A stretch of 5,555 nucleotides of DNA, taken from Candidatus Poribacteria bacterium. Lineage in GTDB: Bacteria > Poribacteria > DTPJ01. The stretch's first letter is position 1. Each line of letters opens with the position of its first letter. This document shows positions 1 through 5,555 of the stretch, piece by piece. The stretch spans positions 1 to 5,555 of the forward strand of contig DTPJ01000183.1 in the NCBI GenBank assembly GCA_011334435.1, given 5' to 3'. The position numbers and the translations under genes were made by a program. Below the pieces are notes generated by a model that had not been told where the DNA came from, made no database searches, and worked only from the letters and a program-made list of their open reading frames with translations.

Positions 1-149
1 CCAGTAGATTTTTTTACATAATAATCTCTCTGCATTATTTGTAAATATCCAAGCCGTAAAATCGTAATGCCAAATGCCACAATAACAATGATCGCAATAA
101 CTTTTATCCTATTACGAATTAGAGTTTCACGATACTCTTCGGTAAACAT
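1..149 (-). CDS. mrdA: Penicillin-binding protein 2 (MrdA), N-terminal fragment cut by the window edge
   Basis: This reading frame is open from an ATG at 147-149 to the left edge and gives 49 complete codons. The product starts MFTEEYRETLIRNRIKVIAI, continues with a single hydrophobic helix (about residues 17-33), and then has RLGYLQIMQRDYYVKKS. A short basic cytoplasmic tail, one membrane anchor and an LRLGYLQ-type stretch just outside the membrane are the usual start of class B penicillin-binding protein 2. PBP2 is the transpeptidase that cross-links peptidoglycan during cell elongation. The pedestal and transpeptidase domains lie outside the window, so no catalytic residue can be seen. It begins 5 nt after the mreD stop, the expected place for mrdA in an mreBCD-mrdA-rodA cluster. 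An AAAGGTG at 163-169 may be its ribosome binding site, with a rather long 13-nt spacer. The assignment rests on this short N-terminus plus the gene order. Confidence 0.85.
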   Translation of the reverse strand, partial: MFTEEYRETLIRNRIKVIAIIVIVAFGITILRLGYLQIMQRDYYVKKST

Positions 150-154
150 AGTTG

Positions 155-643
155 TTAGTTTTCACCTTTGAAAATTCGGACAGAAAAACGATAAACGATA
201 ATGGTAAGTATAGGATTAATAATTAAAATTAACAATAACCCCCATAGCCTAAACTTAGGGAATGCATAACTTGAGAGCAAAGCACCAAGGATGAGCATTG
301 TTATAATTTTATCAGCTATTGTTGCAGAAAAACCCGATACTATTTGAGTTACGATGCTTTCAGAATAAAATCTTTTCTGCATTAATCCCACAAAATAACC
401 AATTAAAGTCAAGCTAAAAGATTGAACGCCTATGAAAGGTCCGCCAGAGGATAAATCACACAATAACCCAGAAAAAAAGCCTACTAACTCACCGTAAAAA
501 GAACCTTTTAATAAAGCAATAGAGATTGTAAGAGCTAATGGTAAGCTGAGTTTGCTTCCAAAGAATGAGAAATGCGCCACAACGCTGGTCTGTATTATCG
601 CACAGCCCAAAACCAGCAATATTATCTTAACTTTTCTATTCAT
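155..643 (-). CDS. mreD: Rod shape-determining membrane protein MreD
   Basis: MreD is an integral inner-membrane subunit of the elongasome, where it works with MreC to link MreB filaments to the wall-synthesis enzymes. The 162-residue product is strongly hydrophobic with about five to six membrane segments (near residues 7-24, 33-47, 50-62, 70-88, 103-123 and 133-153). The stretch GFFSGLLCDLSSGG at 55-68 followed by IGVQSFSLTLIGYFVG at 71-86 matches the most recognisable MreD region (G-x3-G-x2-D, then a glycine-flanked helix). The length is typical of the family. The ATG overlaps the mreC stop as ATGA, and no good Shine-Dalgarno sequence precedes it. Translation therefore probably depends on ribosomes finishing mreC. 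MreD is poorly conserved in sequence, so the call rests on the motif, the topology and the position between mreC and mrdA together. Confidence 0.93.
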   Translation of the reverse strand: MNRKVKIILLVLGCAIIQTSVVAHFSFFGSKLSLPLALTISIALLKGSFYGELVGFFSGLLCDLSSGGPFIGVQSFSLTLIGYFVGLMQKRFYSESIVTQIVSGFSATIADKIITMLILGALLSSYAFPKFRLWGLLLILIINPILTIIVYRFSVRIFKGEN

Positions 644-1566
644 AATTTACCAGAATTTAACACCACAAGGACAGTATTTAGTCGGCTGAATTTAAAGGCT
701 GGTTGAACCTCAATATGGCAAAACTGAACTCCCTTATCAATTGATTTTATCCAACCAACAAGCATTCCTGATGGAAATATGGAGCTTCTTTCGTCAACTA
801 TCACAGGATCGCCTTGGTTTATTAGATCATGAGTAGTTGATGGGACTTCTTCAATAGTGCAATCCTCGTTTTCAGGTCGCCCCCTTAAAAGTGCGAGGTC
901 TTTTTGCGGACCTATTGTGACAGCAACAACGCTTAATCGGTCAGTTATAAGCTGAACTCGGGCAGAGTTTGACTGTATACTGATAACTTTTCCTACAACA
1001 GCACCTTTTACAAATTTTGTGGTATTAGTTGGTTTTGGGGGAGGATACATAGTTTGAGTAATAACCGCCATATCAACGTTTATGCCTTGATTTCTACCTT
1101 TATTTATGGTCACATACCTAAACCAGTCTGTTGGATCTACAGAAATAACCCTTGCAGGAACAAACATAAACGCTGGATCAGCTTCTTTTAACCCTTTGCT
1201 TAATCCCCAAATTTGTTCTAACTCTTTATTTTTTCTTCGTTCTTCATCTAACTGAATATTAAGGCTTTCTATACTGCTTATGAGAGAGTTAAATTCATCT
1301 TCTTCAATAGGTTTTCTAAATAATCTTACGATATAGTCTCCTGCGTCAACTAATTTACCTGTTAGATAGCTAAAACCTCTTTCTATAATTTGATTTGGAA
1401 CAATAAAAATAGTAAGAGCATTTTTCACAGGGTTATTGATGCTATCAATAGAACTGATTACATCAACATCTCGGTTAGGAACATATGACCATATAAGAAT
1501 AAGCGAGATAACACATAGACATATAAGTATGATAAAATTCTTATATTTGCTTGTAAAAAAAGACAT
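640..1566 (-). CDS. mreC: Rod shape-determining protein MreC
   Basis: MreC is a bitopic inner-membrane protein whose periplasmic part binds and activates PBP2 in the elongasome. The 308-residue product has a short cytoplasmic N-terminus, one membrane helix (about residues 11-29), a linker, and a charged helix likely to form the dimerising coiled coil (about 88-120). The double beta-barrel domain follows from about residue 134 to the end. Family signatures include VPARVISVDPTDWFRYVTIN (136-155), KGRNQGI (156-162), GAVVGKVISI (188-197), VQLITDR (204-210) and IFPSGMLVGWI (263-273). A proline-rich insertion, about residues 171-187 with PPPKP at 175-179, separates two normally closer strands. The gene starts 6 nt after mreB. 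An AGGAGAA at 1579-1585, inside the last mreB codons, can serve as ribosome binding site with a 12-nt spacer. Its stop overlaps the mreD start by 4 nt. Confidence 0.97.
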   Translation of the reverse strand: MSFFTSKYKNFIILICLCVISLILIWSYVPNRDVDVISSIDSINNPVKNALTIFIVPNQIIERGFSYLTGKLVDAGDYIVRLFRKPIEEDEFNSLISSIESLNIQLDEERRKNKELEQIWGLSKGLKEADPAFMFVPARVISVDPTDWFRYVTINKGRNQGINVDMAVITQTMYPPPKPTNTTKFVKGAVVGKVISIQSNSARVQLITDRLSVVAVTIGPQKDLALLRGRPENEDCTIEEVPSTTHDLINQGDPVIVDERSSIFPSGMLVGWIKSIDKGVQFCHIEVQPAFKFSRLNTVLVVLNSGKL

Positions 1567-1572
1567 TATTTT

Positions 1573-2616
1573 TTAATGTTCTCCTGGACCGGGTGAAGCT
1601 AATACACCCCTCAGTTTATCAAGCTCCTCTAAAGCCCTTCCAGCACCAAGCACAACACATTCTATTGATCTTTCAGCTCTAAAAACAGGCAGTTTTGTTT
1701 CCTCACTTATCAGTTGATCAAGCCCTCTTAGCAAAGCTCCCCCACCAGTCAAAATCATTCCTCTTTCAACGATGTCAGCTGCTAATTCAGGGGGCGTTTT
1801 TTCAAGCGTTTGACGAATAGCAAATATGATCTCAGATACAGGTTCTTTCAATGCAGCTCTTATCTCTTGTGAAGATACAGTGAGTGTTTTTGGCAATCCT
1901 GCGACTAAGTCCTGTCCTTTAAGCTCAATCGTTTCCTCAGGATCAAGAGGAAAAGCTGATCCGATTTTGATCTTTATTTCTTCTGCGGATCGTTCACCGA
2001 TAGACATACTATATTCACGCTTTATATATTGAACGATCGCTTCGTCAAGCTCATCACCAGCTATCCTAGATGATTTAAATACAACAATTCCGCCAAGTGA
2101 TATTATAGCAACCTCTGTTGTCCCTCCGCCGATGTCAACTACCATATTTCCCGCGGGTTCTTGAACAGGCAAACCAGCTCCTATTGCAGCTGCCATAGGT
2201 TCTGTGATTAGATATACCTCCCTTGCTCCCGCTCTCTCAGCAGATTCACGAACTGCCCGTCTTTCAACCTCAGTAATGCCTGATGGTATGCCTATGATCA
2301 TTCTTGGTCTGCTCATCCTTCGGCTGTTGTGAACCTTTCGGATGAAATGTCTTATCATACTCTCAGTAATATCAAAATCCGCAATAACACCATCTCTTAA
2401 AGGTCTTATTGCCTCAATATTTATGGGAGTTTTGCCAAGCATCTGCTTAGCTTCGTTGCCGACTGCAATTACTCGCCTACTGTTCTTATCAACAGCGACA
2501 ACAGATGGCTCACAAAGCACGATCCCTTTGCCACGAACATAGACAAGCGTTGTCGCTGTCCCAAGGTCAATAGCGATGTCATTTGAGAATAAACCCCAAA
2601 ATGAATCAAATATCAT
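1573..2616 (-). CDS. mreB: Actin-like rod shape-determining protein MreB
   Basis: MreB is the bacterial actin homologue. It polymerises on the inner face of the cytoplasmic membrane and guides lateral peptidoglycan synthesis. The 347-residue product has the usual length and all nucleotide-binding motifs: phosphate-1 loop IDLGTATT (16-23), LITEPMAAAIGAG (136-148) with the likely catalytic Glu139, phosphate-2 loop DIGGGTTEVA (161-170), and adenosine motif LTGGGALLRG (289-298). The N-terminus MIFDSFWGLF is amphipathic and probably serves as the membrane-binding helix seen in many MreB proteins. The ATG is supported by a well-placed GAGGGG at 2625-2630. Spot counts suggest the gene is somewhat richer in G+C than the neighbouring regulator gene, which is common for such a conserved protein and needs no transfer explanation. 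It heads the mreBCD-mrdA cluster after a 71-bp gap from the regulator gene, so it could have its own promoter, but none was recognised. Confidence 0.99.
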   Translation of the reverse strand: MIFDSFWGLFSNDIAIDLGTATTLVYVRGKGIVLCEPSVVAVDKNSRRVIAVGNEAKQMLGKTPINIEAIRPLRDGVIADFDITESMIRHFIRKVHNSRRMSRPRMIIGIPSGITEVERRAVRESAERAGAREVYLITEPMAAAIGAGLPVQEPAGNMVVDIGGGTTEVAIISLGGIVVFKSSRIAGDELDEAIVQYIKREYSMSIGERSAEEIKIKIGSAFPLDPEETIELKGQDLVAGLPKTLTVSSQEIRAALKEPVSEIIFAIRQTLEKTPPELAADIVERGMILTGGGALLRGLDQLISEETKLPVFRAERSIECVVLGAGRALEELDKLRGVLASPGPGEH

Positions 2617-2624
2617 TTCTTTTG

Positions 2625-2630
2625 CCCCTC
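2625..2630 (-). promoter_or_regulatory. Ribosome binding site of mreB
   Basis: On the minus strand GAGGGG ends 8 nt before the mreB ATG (2614-2616), a standard Shine-Dalgarno position. It supports this ATG, which also gives the conserved amphipathic N-terminus. Confidence 0.7.
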
Positions 2631-2642
2631 ATATTTTAGATG

Positions 2643-2687
2643 TCTAACATATTTAACTATCTAACATCTATAACCTATAATCTATAA
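2643..2687 (-). repeat. Heptamer direct-repeat array in the gap between the regulator gene and mreB
   Basis: Reading the minus strand straight after the regulator stop codon, there are three perfectly phased heptamers, TTATAGA (2681-2687), TTATAGG (2674-2680) and TTATAGA (2667-2673). A diverged fourth unit, TGTTAGA (2660-2666), follows, and TGTTAGA occurs once more at 2643-2649. A 7-bp inverted pair, TAGATGT at 2664-2670 and ACATCTA at 2637-2643, encloses a 20-nt loop. That is too weak, and lacks the T-run, to be an intrinsic terminator. The array fills most of the 71-bp gap. It could be simple-sequence expansion, a protein-binding site or part of a promoter region; the sequence does not decide between these. 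Confidence 0.7.
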
Positions 2688-4247
2688 TTATCTCGGTTTC
2701 ATAATTACACATGGCAAAATCATCTCTTCCATTGATATTCCGCCATGTTGAAACCCACCTTTAAACTGCCTTTTGTATTCATGGAATTGATTTGGATAGA
2801 CAAAATAATAGTCTTCTTTCGCCAGAATATAATTCTTCCCTATACTTCCGCCGGGAAGTTTATATAATTTCGGATCGGTTATATGTATTGCCTCGTCTGG
2901 ATTACATCCAAGGTTATTCCCCATTTTAAATCTAAGGCTTGTTGACGTTTCACGATTGCCAAACGCCCTTGAAGCCCTATTGCTGAGCACTGAGCCATGG
3001 TCAGATGTGAGAATAACAGTAACATCCCTTTGTGCGATGATTTTTAATATCTCAAACAAAGCTGAATGCAAAAACCATGATTTCGTAAGTGATCTGAAAG
3101 CAGGTTCATCTGGAGAAATCTGTTGAAGTATGTCTATCTGAGATCTTTTATGTGTAAGTATATCAATAAAATTGACGACAAGCGCTGCAAGGCTAACTGT
3201 TCCCGCTGATGAAACATGCTGTATATATTCTTCTCCACCTCTGGCATCAAATATCTTGAAATACCTTAAAGGTGGTCTTAATTTAAGCCCTGTTTGTTCA
3301 ATTTTGATCTCCAAGAGTTTCTTTTCATATTGATTAGTGCTTGTCTCCTCTTCTGGATTCTCTTCCCAATATTTTGGATATTTTTGCTCTATCTCTCTTG
3401 GAAACAATCCGCTAAATATGGCGTTACGGGAATAAAGCGTTGCACTTGGAAGTATAGAATAGTAATAATCACGTGTTATATGGAAGTATGGTCTGAGCAG
3501 ATTTTCAATAGTAAACCATTGATCCATACGCAGACAATCAACTACGATGAAATAGACCTGCTCGTTTTCGCGCAATAAGGGAATCACATATTTATCAAGT
3601 ATATCAACTGACAGAGTTGGTGAATTGATCCCATTTAACCAATTGGTGTATTCTTTCTCTATATATGACGAAAATAATGCGTTGCAATCTTTTTTGAGTT
3701 CAGTATGTGCTTCTTCCAAACCGGTCTTTTCTATCTGATCAAACTCCAAATCCCATTCAACAAGTTTAAGATATATCTCTATCCAATCCCTCCAATCCAA
3801 TGCTCTATCCATCATTGCCCTAATATTGTTAAAATCTATTGTATAATCCTGTGGGACTTTTGTGCCAATAATCTTATCTTGATCTAATATACGTTTAAGA
3901 ACTGATAAAATAGTGCTGGGGCTAAGAGGTTTCACTAAAAATTCGCTAATACGATTTCTAATAGCCTCATCCATCAATTCTTCTTCATCGCTTTTAGTTA
4001 TCATTATAACAGGCAAAGATGGCTCAATTTCCTTGATTAACGGCAATGTATTAATCCCCTGACGACCGGGCATAATTTGATCAAGCAATACCGCATCATA
4101 TTGATTTTCTTTTACGAGAGATAAAGCATCGTCGCTGTTAGAAACAGGTGTGACGTCATACCCTTTTCCTCTAAGAAAATCTATATGCGATTTCAGACCA
4201 TCTACCTCATCATCTATCCATAATACCTTTCTATTCTCTATTTTCAT
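2688..4247 (-). CDS. porX: PorX-type response regulator: receiver domain fused to a PglZ (alkaline phosphatase superfamily) domain
   Basis: The 519-residue product starts with a complete receiver domain (about 5-125). Its acidic pair is Asp12/Asp13, the phosphoacceptor is Asp56 in VLLDQIMPG, and the switch and signalling residues are Thr84 and Lys106 (in KPL). A helical connector (about 136-225) leads to a PglZ domain (about 228-517). The predicted ligands of the two-metal site are all present: Asp237 in VVDCLR, Thr270 in PSATLYSR (nucleophile position), Asp362 and His366 in FIDILTH, Asp416 and His417 in TSDHGS, and His501 in QHGGIS. Length and layout match PorX of Bacteroidota, which controls type IX secretion and has been reported to cleave oligonucleotides. 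That role here is inferred, since no secretion gene is in view. There is no DNA-binding domain. The ATG has a good ribosome binding site and an in-frame stop upstream at 4266-4268. The neighbouring kinase is its likely partner. Confidence 0.93.
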   Translation of the reverse strand: MKIENRKVLWIDDEVDGLKSHIDFLRGKGYDVTPVSNSDDALSLVKENQYDAVLLDQIMPGRQGINTLPLIKEIEPSLPVIMITKSDEEELMDEAIRNRISEFLVKPLSPSTILSVLKRILDQDKIIGTKVPQDYTIDFNNIRAMMDRALDWRDWIEIYLKLVEWDLEFDQIEKTGLEEAHTELKKDCNALFSSYIEKEYTNWLNGINSPTLSVDILDKYVIPLLRENEQVYFIVVDCLRMDQWFTIENLLRPYFHITRDYYYSILPSATLYSRNAIFSGLFPREIEQKYPKYWEENPEEETSTNQYEKKLLEIKIEQTGLKLRPPLRYFKIFDARGGEEYIQHVSSAGTVSLAALVVNFIDILTHKRSQIDILQQISPDEPAFRSLTKSWFLHSALFEILKIIAQRDVTVILTSDHGSVLSNRASRAFGNRETSTSLRFKMGNNLGCNPDEAIHITDPKLYKLPGGSIGKNYILAKEDYYFVYPNQFHEYKRQFKGGFQHGGISMEEMILPCVIMKPR

Positions 4248-4257
4248 TATAAAGCAA

Positions 4258-4265
4258 CCCTTCTT
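4258..4265 (-). promoter_or_regulatory. Ribosome binding site of the PorX-type regulator gene
   Basis: AAGAAGGG on the minus strand lies 10 nt before the ATG at 4245-4247. An in-frame TGA at 4266-4268 excludes a longer N-terminus, so the start is well fixed. Confidence 0.7.
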
Positions 4266-4310
4266 TCACTTTTAAGATATAAATTTTAATCAAATTTCAT
4301 TTTATCTCCA

Positions 4311-4354
4311 ATCATATTAGTTAAATCATATTAGTTATCAAATCATATTAGTTA
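4311..4354 (-). repeat. Three direct copies of a 13-bp repeat at the end of the kinase gene
   Basis: The 13-mer TAACTAATATGAT (minus strand) occurs three times without mismatch: 4342-4354, 4325-4337 and 4311-4323. Start-to-start spacing is 17 and 14 nt. The first copy includes the kinase stop codon (4348-4350), and the other two lie in the gap before the regulator gene. There is no dyad symmetry and no T-run, so it is not an intrinsic terminator. It may be a local duplication of the gene end, or direct operator sites for a regulator acting on the downstream gene. Confidence 0.75.
4314..4341 (-). promoter_or_regulatory. Weak candidate promoter before the PorX-type regulator gene
   Basis: On the minus strand TTGATA (4336-4341) is followed after 16 nt by TAATAT (4314-4319), resembling sigma-70 -35 and -10 boxes (5 of 6 and 4 of 6 matches). 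The start would fall about 60 nt before the regulator ATG. Both boxes lie in AT-rich repeat sequence where such matches arise by chance, and many FCB bacteria use a different promoter consensus, so this is only a possibility. The gene may simply be read through from the kinase gene. Confidence 0.2.
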
Positions 4355-5555
4355 GTCGGTAATTCAATAACAAAAGTTGAACCGTCAGAACTACTTTCTG
4401 TAAGATGGACATGCCCATCATGGTAACCTTCAATTATCCTCTTCACTATTGCAAGCCCTAAACCCCAACCATGCTTTTTTGTGCTATAACCGGGCAAAAA
4501 TATTTTATCTCTGTTTTTTCGGGGAATACCCTTTCCATTATCTTTATAAATGATAAGGACGTTGTTCTTTTTCGGCTCATACTCCGTTTTGATCTGTATT
4601 ACTCCATTCTCTTTATCAATCGCATCTAAGGAGTTTCTTATAAGATTCTCAATAACCCATTGAATAAGATTTTCATTTACCCTGACTTTTGGGACATTTT
4701 GATAACTCTCTATTATCTCTACATGCTTTCTGCGATGTGGTAATCGTTTTTGAAAATATACAACAGCTCTATGTATTATCTCTGAAATATCAAGTAATTC
4801 CCGTTTCGGTATTGATCCGACCTCACCGAACCTTGATGTTATGTCTCTAAGCCTTTGGAGATCATTTTGCATGTCTTTAAGAATAGACTTTAAATCCTCA
4901 TCCCCATCTTTCGTTTTATCTTCAAGGATGTCTAACCAGCCCATCAAAGAAGAGATCGGCGTTCCAAGCTGATGAGCGGTTTCTTTTGCAAGTCCTGCCC
5001 AAATTGCTTGCTGTTCGTTATATTTTATACGTTGATAAGCGATAAATCCAACGGTAAGAAATATAATAACTAATCCCATCTGAGCCAATGGCATCCACCA
5101 TTGAATTTCGTGTATGATGCCTGTATTTCCATAATGAAAATAATATGTCTTTTCCACATTGGGATTAAATTGAATTGTTGTTGATAATCCTTTCCTCTTA
5201 GCTTGTTCAATGAATTTTCTTAAATCATCTTTTGATGCTTCTACGCCCTTTATACCCCTCTTTTCAGGACCTATATTTTTCCAAAAGATAGCTTCCCCCG
5301 AAACATCGGTAAGGACAAATGACGATCCCTGATTAAGCGCCCATTTTGTCTGATCGTAGTAAATATAACCGATTATTGTCCTATCTTGTTCAAGCCCCTT
5401 CATAGCTATAGGAGTATGGACTTTATCCATTTTGGCTATCATCTTTTCAACACGTTGTTTTTCTGCTTCTGATAGAGTTCCTGTTATTATTTTTTCTCTG
5501 AGACCTGTTCCTATATTTCTGGCGACAACTGGATTTCCATCTGCATCAGTCACAA
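4348..5555 (-). CDS. Membrane sensor histidine kinase, C-terminal 401 residues (start lies outside the window)
   Basis: The frame is open to the right edge. The GTG at 5551-5553 falls inside a domain motif (VTDADGNPVVARNIG), so it is very probably an internal valine; residues are numbered from it. Residues 1-150 form an extracytoplasmic-type sensor region with two similar units (1-75 and 79-150). A membrane helix follows at about 155-174. The kinase core begins with the dimerisation helix WAGLAKETAHQLGTPISSL (185-203), with phosphoacceptor His194. The ATP-binding domain shows the N-box ENLIRNSLDA (302-311), G1 box DNGKGIP (338-344), F-box IFLPGYSTK (351-359) and G2 box GWGLGLAIV (362-370), so it should be catalytically active. 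At least one more membrane helix is expected in the missing N-terminus. Its signal is unknown. The PorX-type regulator 97 bp downstream on the same strand is the likely phosphotransfer partner, which is inferred from adjacency only. Confidence 0.95.
   Translation of the reverse strand, partial: VTDADGNPVVARNIGTGLREKIITGTLSEAEKQRVEKMIAKMDKVHTPIAMKGLEQDRTIIGYIYYDQTKWALNQGSSFVLTDVSGEAIFWKNIGPEKRGIKGVEASKDDLRKFIEQAKRKGLSTTIQFNPNVEKTYYFHYGNTGIIHEIQWWMPLAQMGLVIIFLTVGFIAYQRIKYNEQQAIWAGLAKETAHQLGTPISSLMGWLDILEDKTKDGDEDLKSILKDMQNDLQRLRDITSRFGEVGSIPKRELLDISEIIHRAVVYFQKRLPHRRKHVEIIESYQNVPKVRVNENLIQWVIENLIRNSLDAIDKENGVIQIKTEYEPKKNNVLIIYKDNGKGIPRKNRDKIFLPGYSTKKHGWGLGLAIVKRIIEGYHDGHVHLTESSSDGSTFVIELPTN

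Noticed and set aside
1826..2032. Plus-strand open frame of 68 codons
   Set aside because: It lies wholly inside mreB on the opposite strand, has no ribosome binding site context or recognisable domain, and is explained by the antisense of a conserved gene.
2342..2542. Plus-strand open frame of 66 codons
   Set aside because: It is antisense to the 5' half of mreB, and the product resembles no known protein.
2637..2670. Inverted repeat TAGATGT/ACATCTA considered as a terminator after the regulator gene
   Set aside because: A 7-bp AT-rich stem with a 20-nt loop and no following T-run would be unstable. It is better explained by the surrounding heptamer repeats.
3294..3578. Plus-strand open frame of 94 codons with a hydrophobic N-terminus
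   Set aside because: It is entirely antisense to the PglZ domain, whose residues are clearly under constraint. The hydrophobicity follows from the complementary codons.
3705..3887. Plus-strand open frame of 60 codons
   Set aside because: It is antisense to the connector of the PorX-type regulator, with low-complexity composition and no support.
4286..4300. Minus-strand minigene ATG-AAA-TTT-GAT-TAA with a GGAG 5 nt upstream (4306-4309), in the gap before the regulator gene
   Set aside because: A four-codon frame behind a chance GGAG in AT-rich DNA is not enough to claim a leader peptide; there is no attenuator hairpin or run of regulatory codons.
5551..5553. GTG as the start codon of the histidine kinase
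   Set aside because: The codon falls inside the sensor motif and the frame stays open to the window edge. The similar motif in the second unit is preceded by further protein (SSFVL), so the gene most likely starts upstream of the window.

Overview
The window is a gene-dense, AT-rich bacterial stretch in which every credible gene lies on the minus strand, so transcription runs from high to low coordinates. In that order it holds a sensor histidine kinase (cut off by the right edge), a PorX-type response regulator with a PglZ domain, then mreB, mreC, mreD and the first 49 codons of mrdA (penicillin-binding protein 2, cut off by the left edge). The plus-strand open frames are shadows of these genes. 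No rRNA, tRNA, CRISPR array, insertion sequence or convincing terminator hairpin was seen.

The right half (2688-5555) looks like a two-component signalling pair. The kinase has a periplasmic-type sensor region that appears to be built of two related units, one visible membrane helix, an H-box and a complete ATP-binding domain. The regulator has an intact phosphoacceptor domain and, instead of a DNA-binding output, a PglZ domain of the alkaline phosphatase superfamily with all expected metal ligands. This architecture is that of PorX, known from Bacteroidota as a regulator of type IX secretion and as an oligonucleotide phosphodiesterase.

The left half (1-2616) is the classical shape-determining cluster mreB-mreC-mreD-mrdA. 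The genes are tightly packed (6-nt gap, 4-nt overlap, 5-nt gap), consistent with one transcript and translational coupling. Together they build the elongasome: cytoplasmic MreB filaments, the MreC/MreD membrane bridge and the PBP2 transpeptidase.

The PorX-type regulator and the character of the kinase suggest a member of the FCB superphylum (Bacteroidota, Ignavibacteria, Marinimicrobia, KSB1 and similar candidate lineages). The exact phylum cannot be decided from the sequence alone. The only two non-coding gaps (71 and 97 bp) each carry a small array of short direct repeats beginning at the stop codon of the preceding gene. Nothing here is clearly an undescribed system. The points most worth a second look are the signalling pair placed directly before the elongasome genes, the apparently duplicated kinase sensor, and the two repeat arrays.
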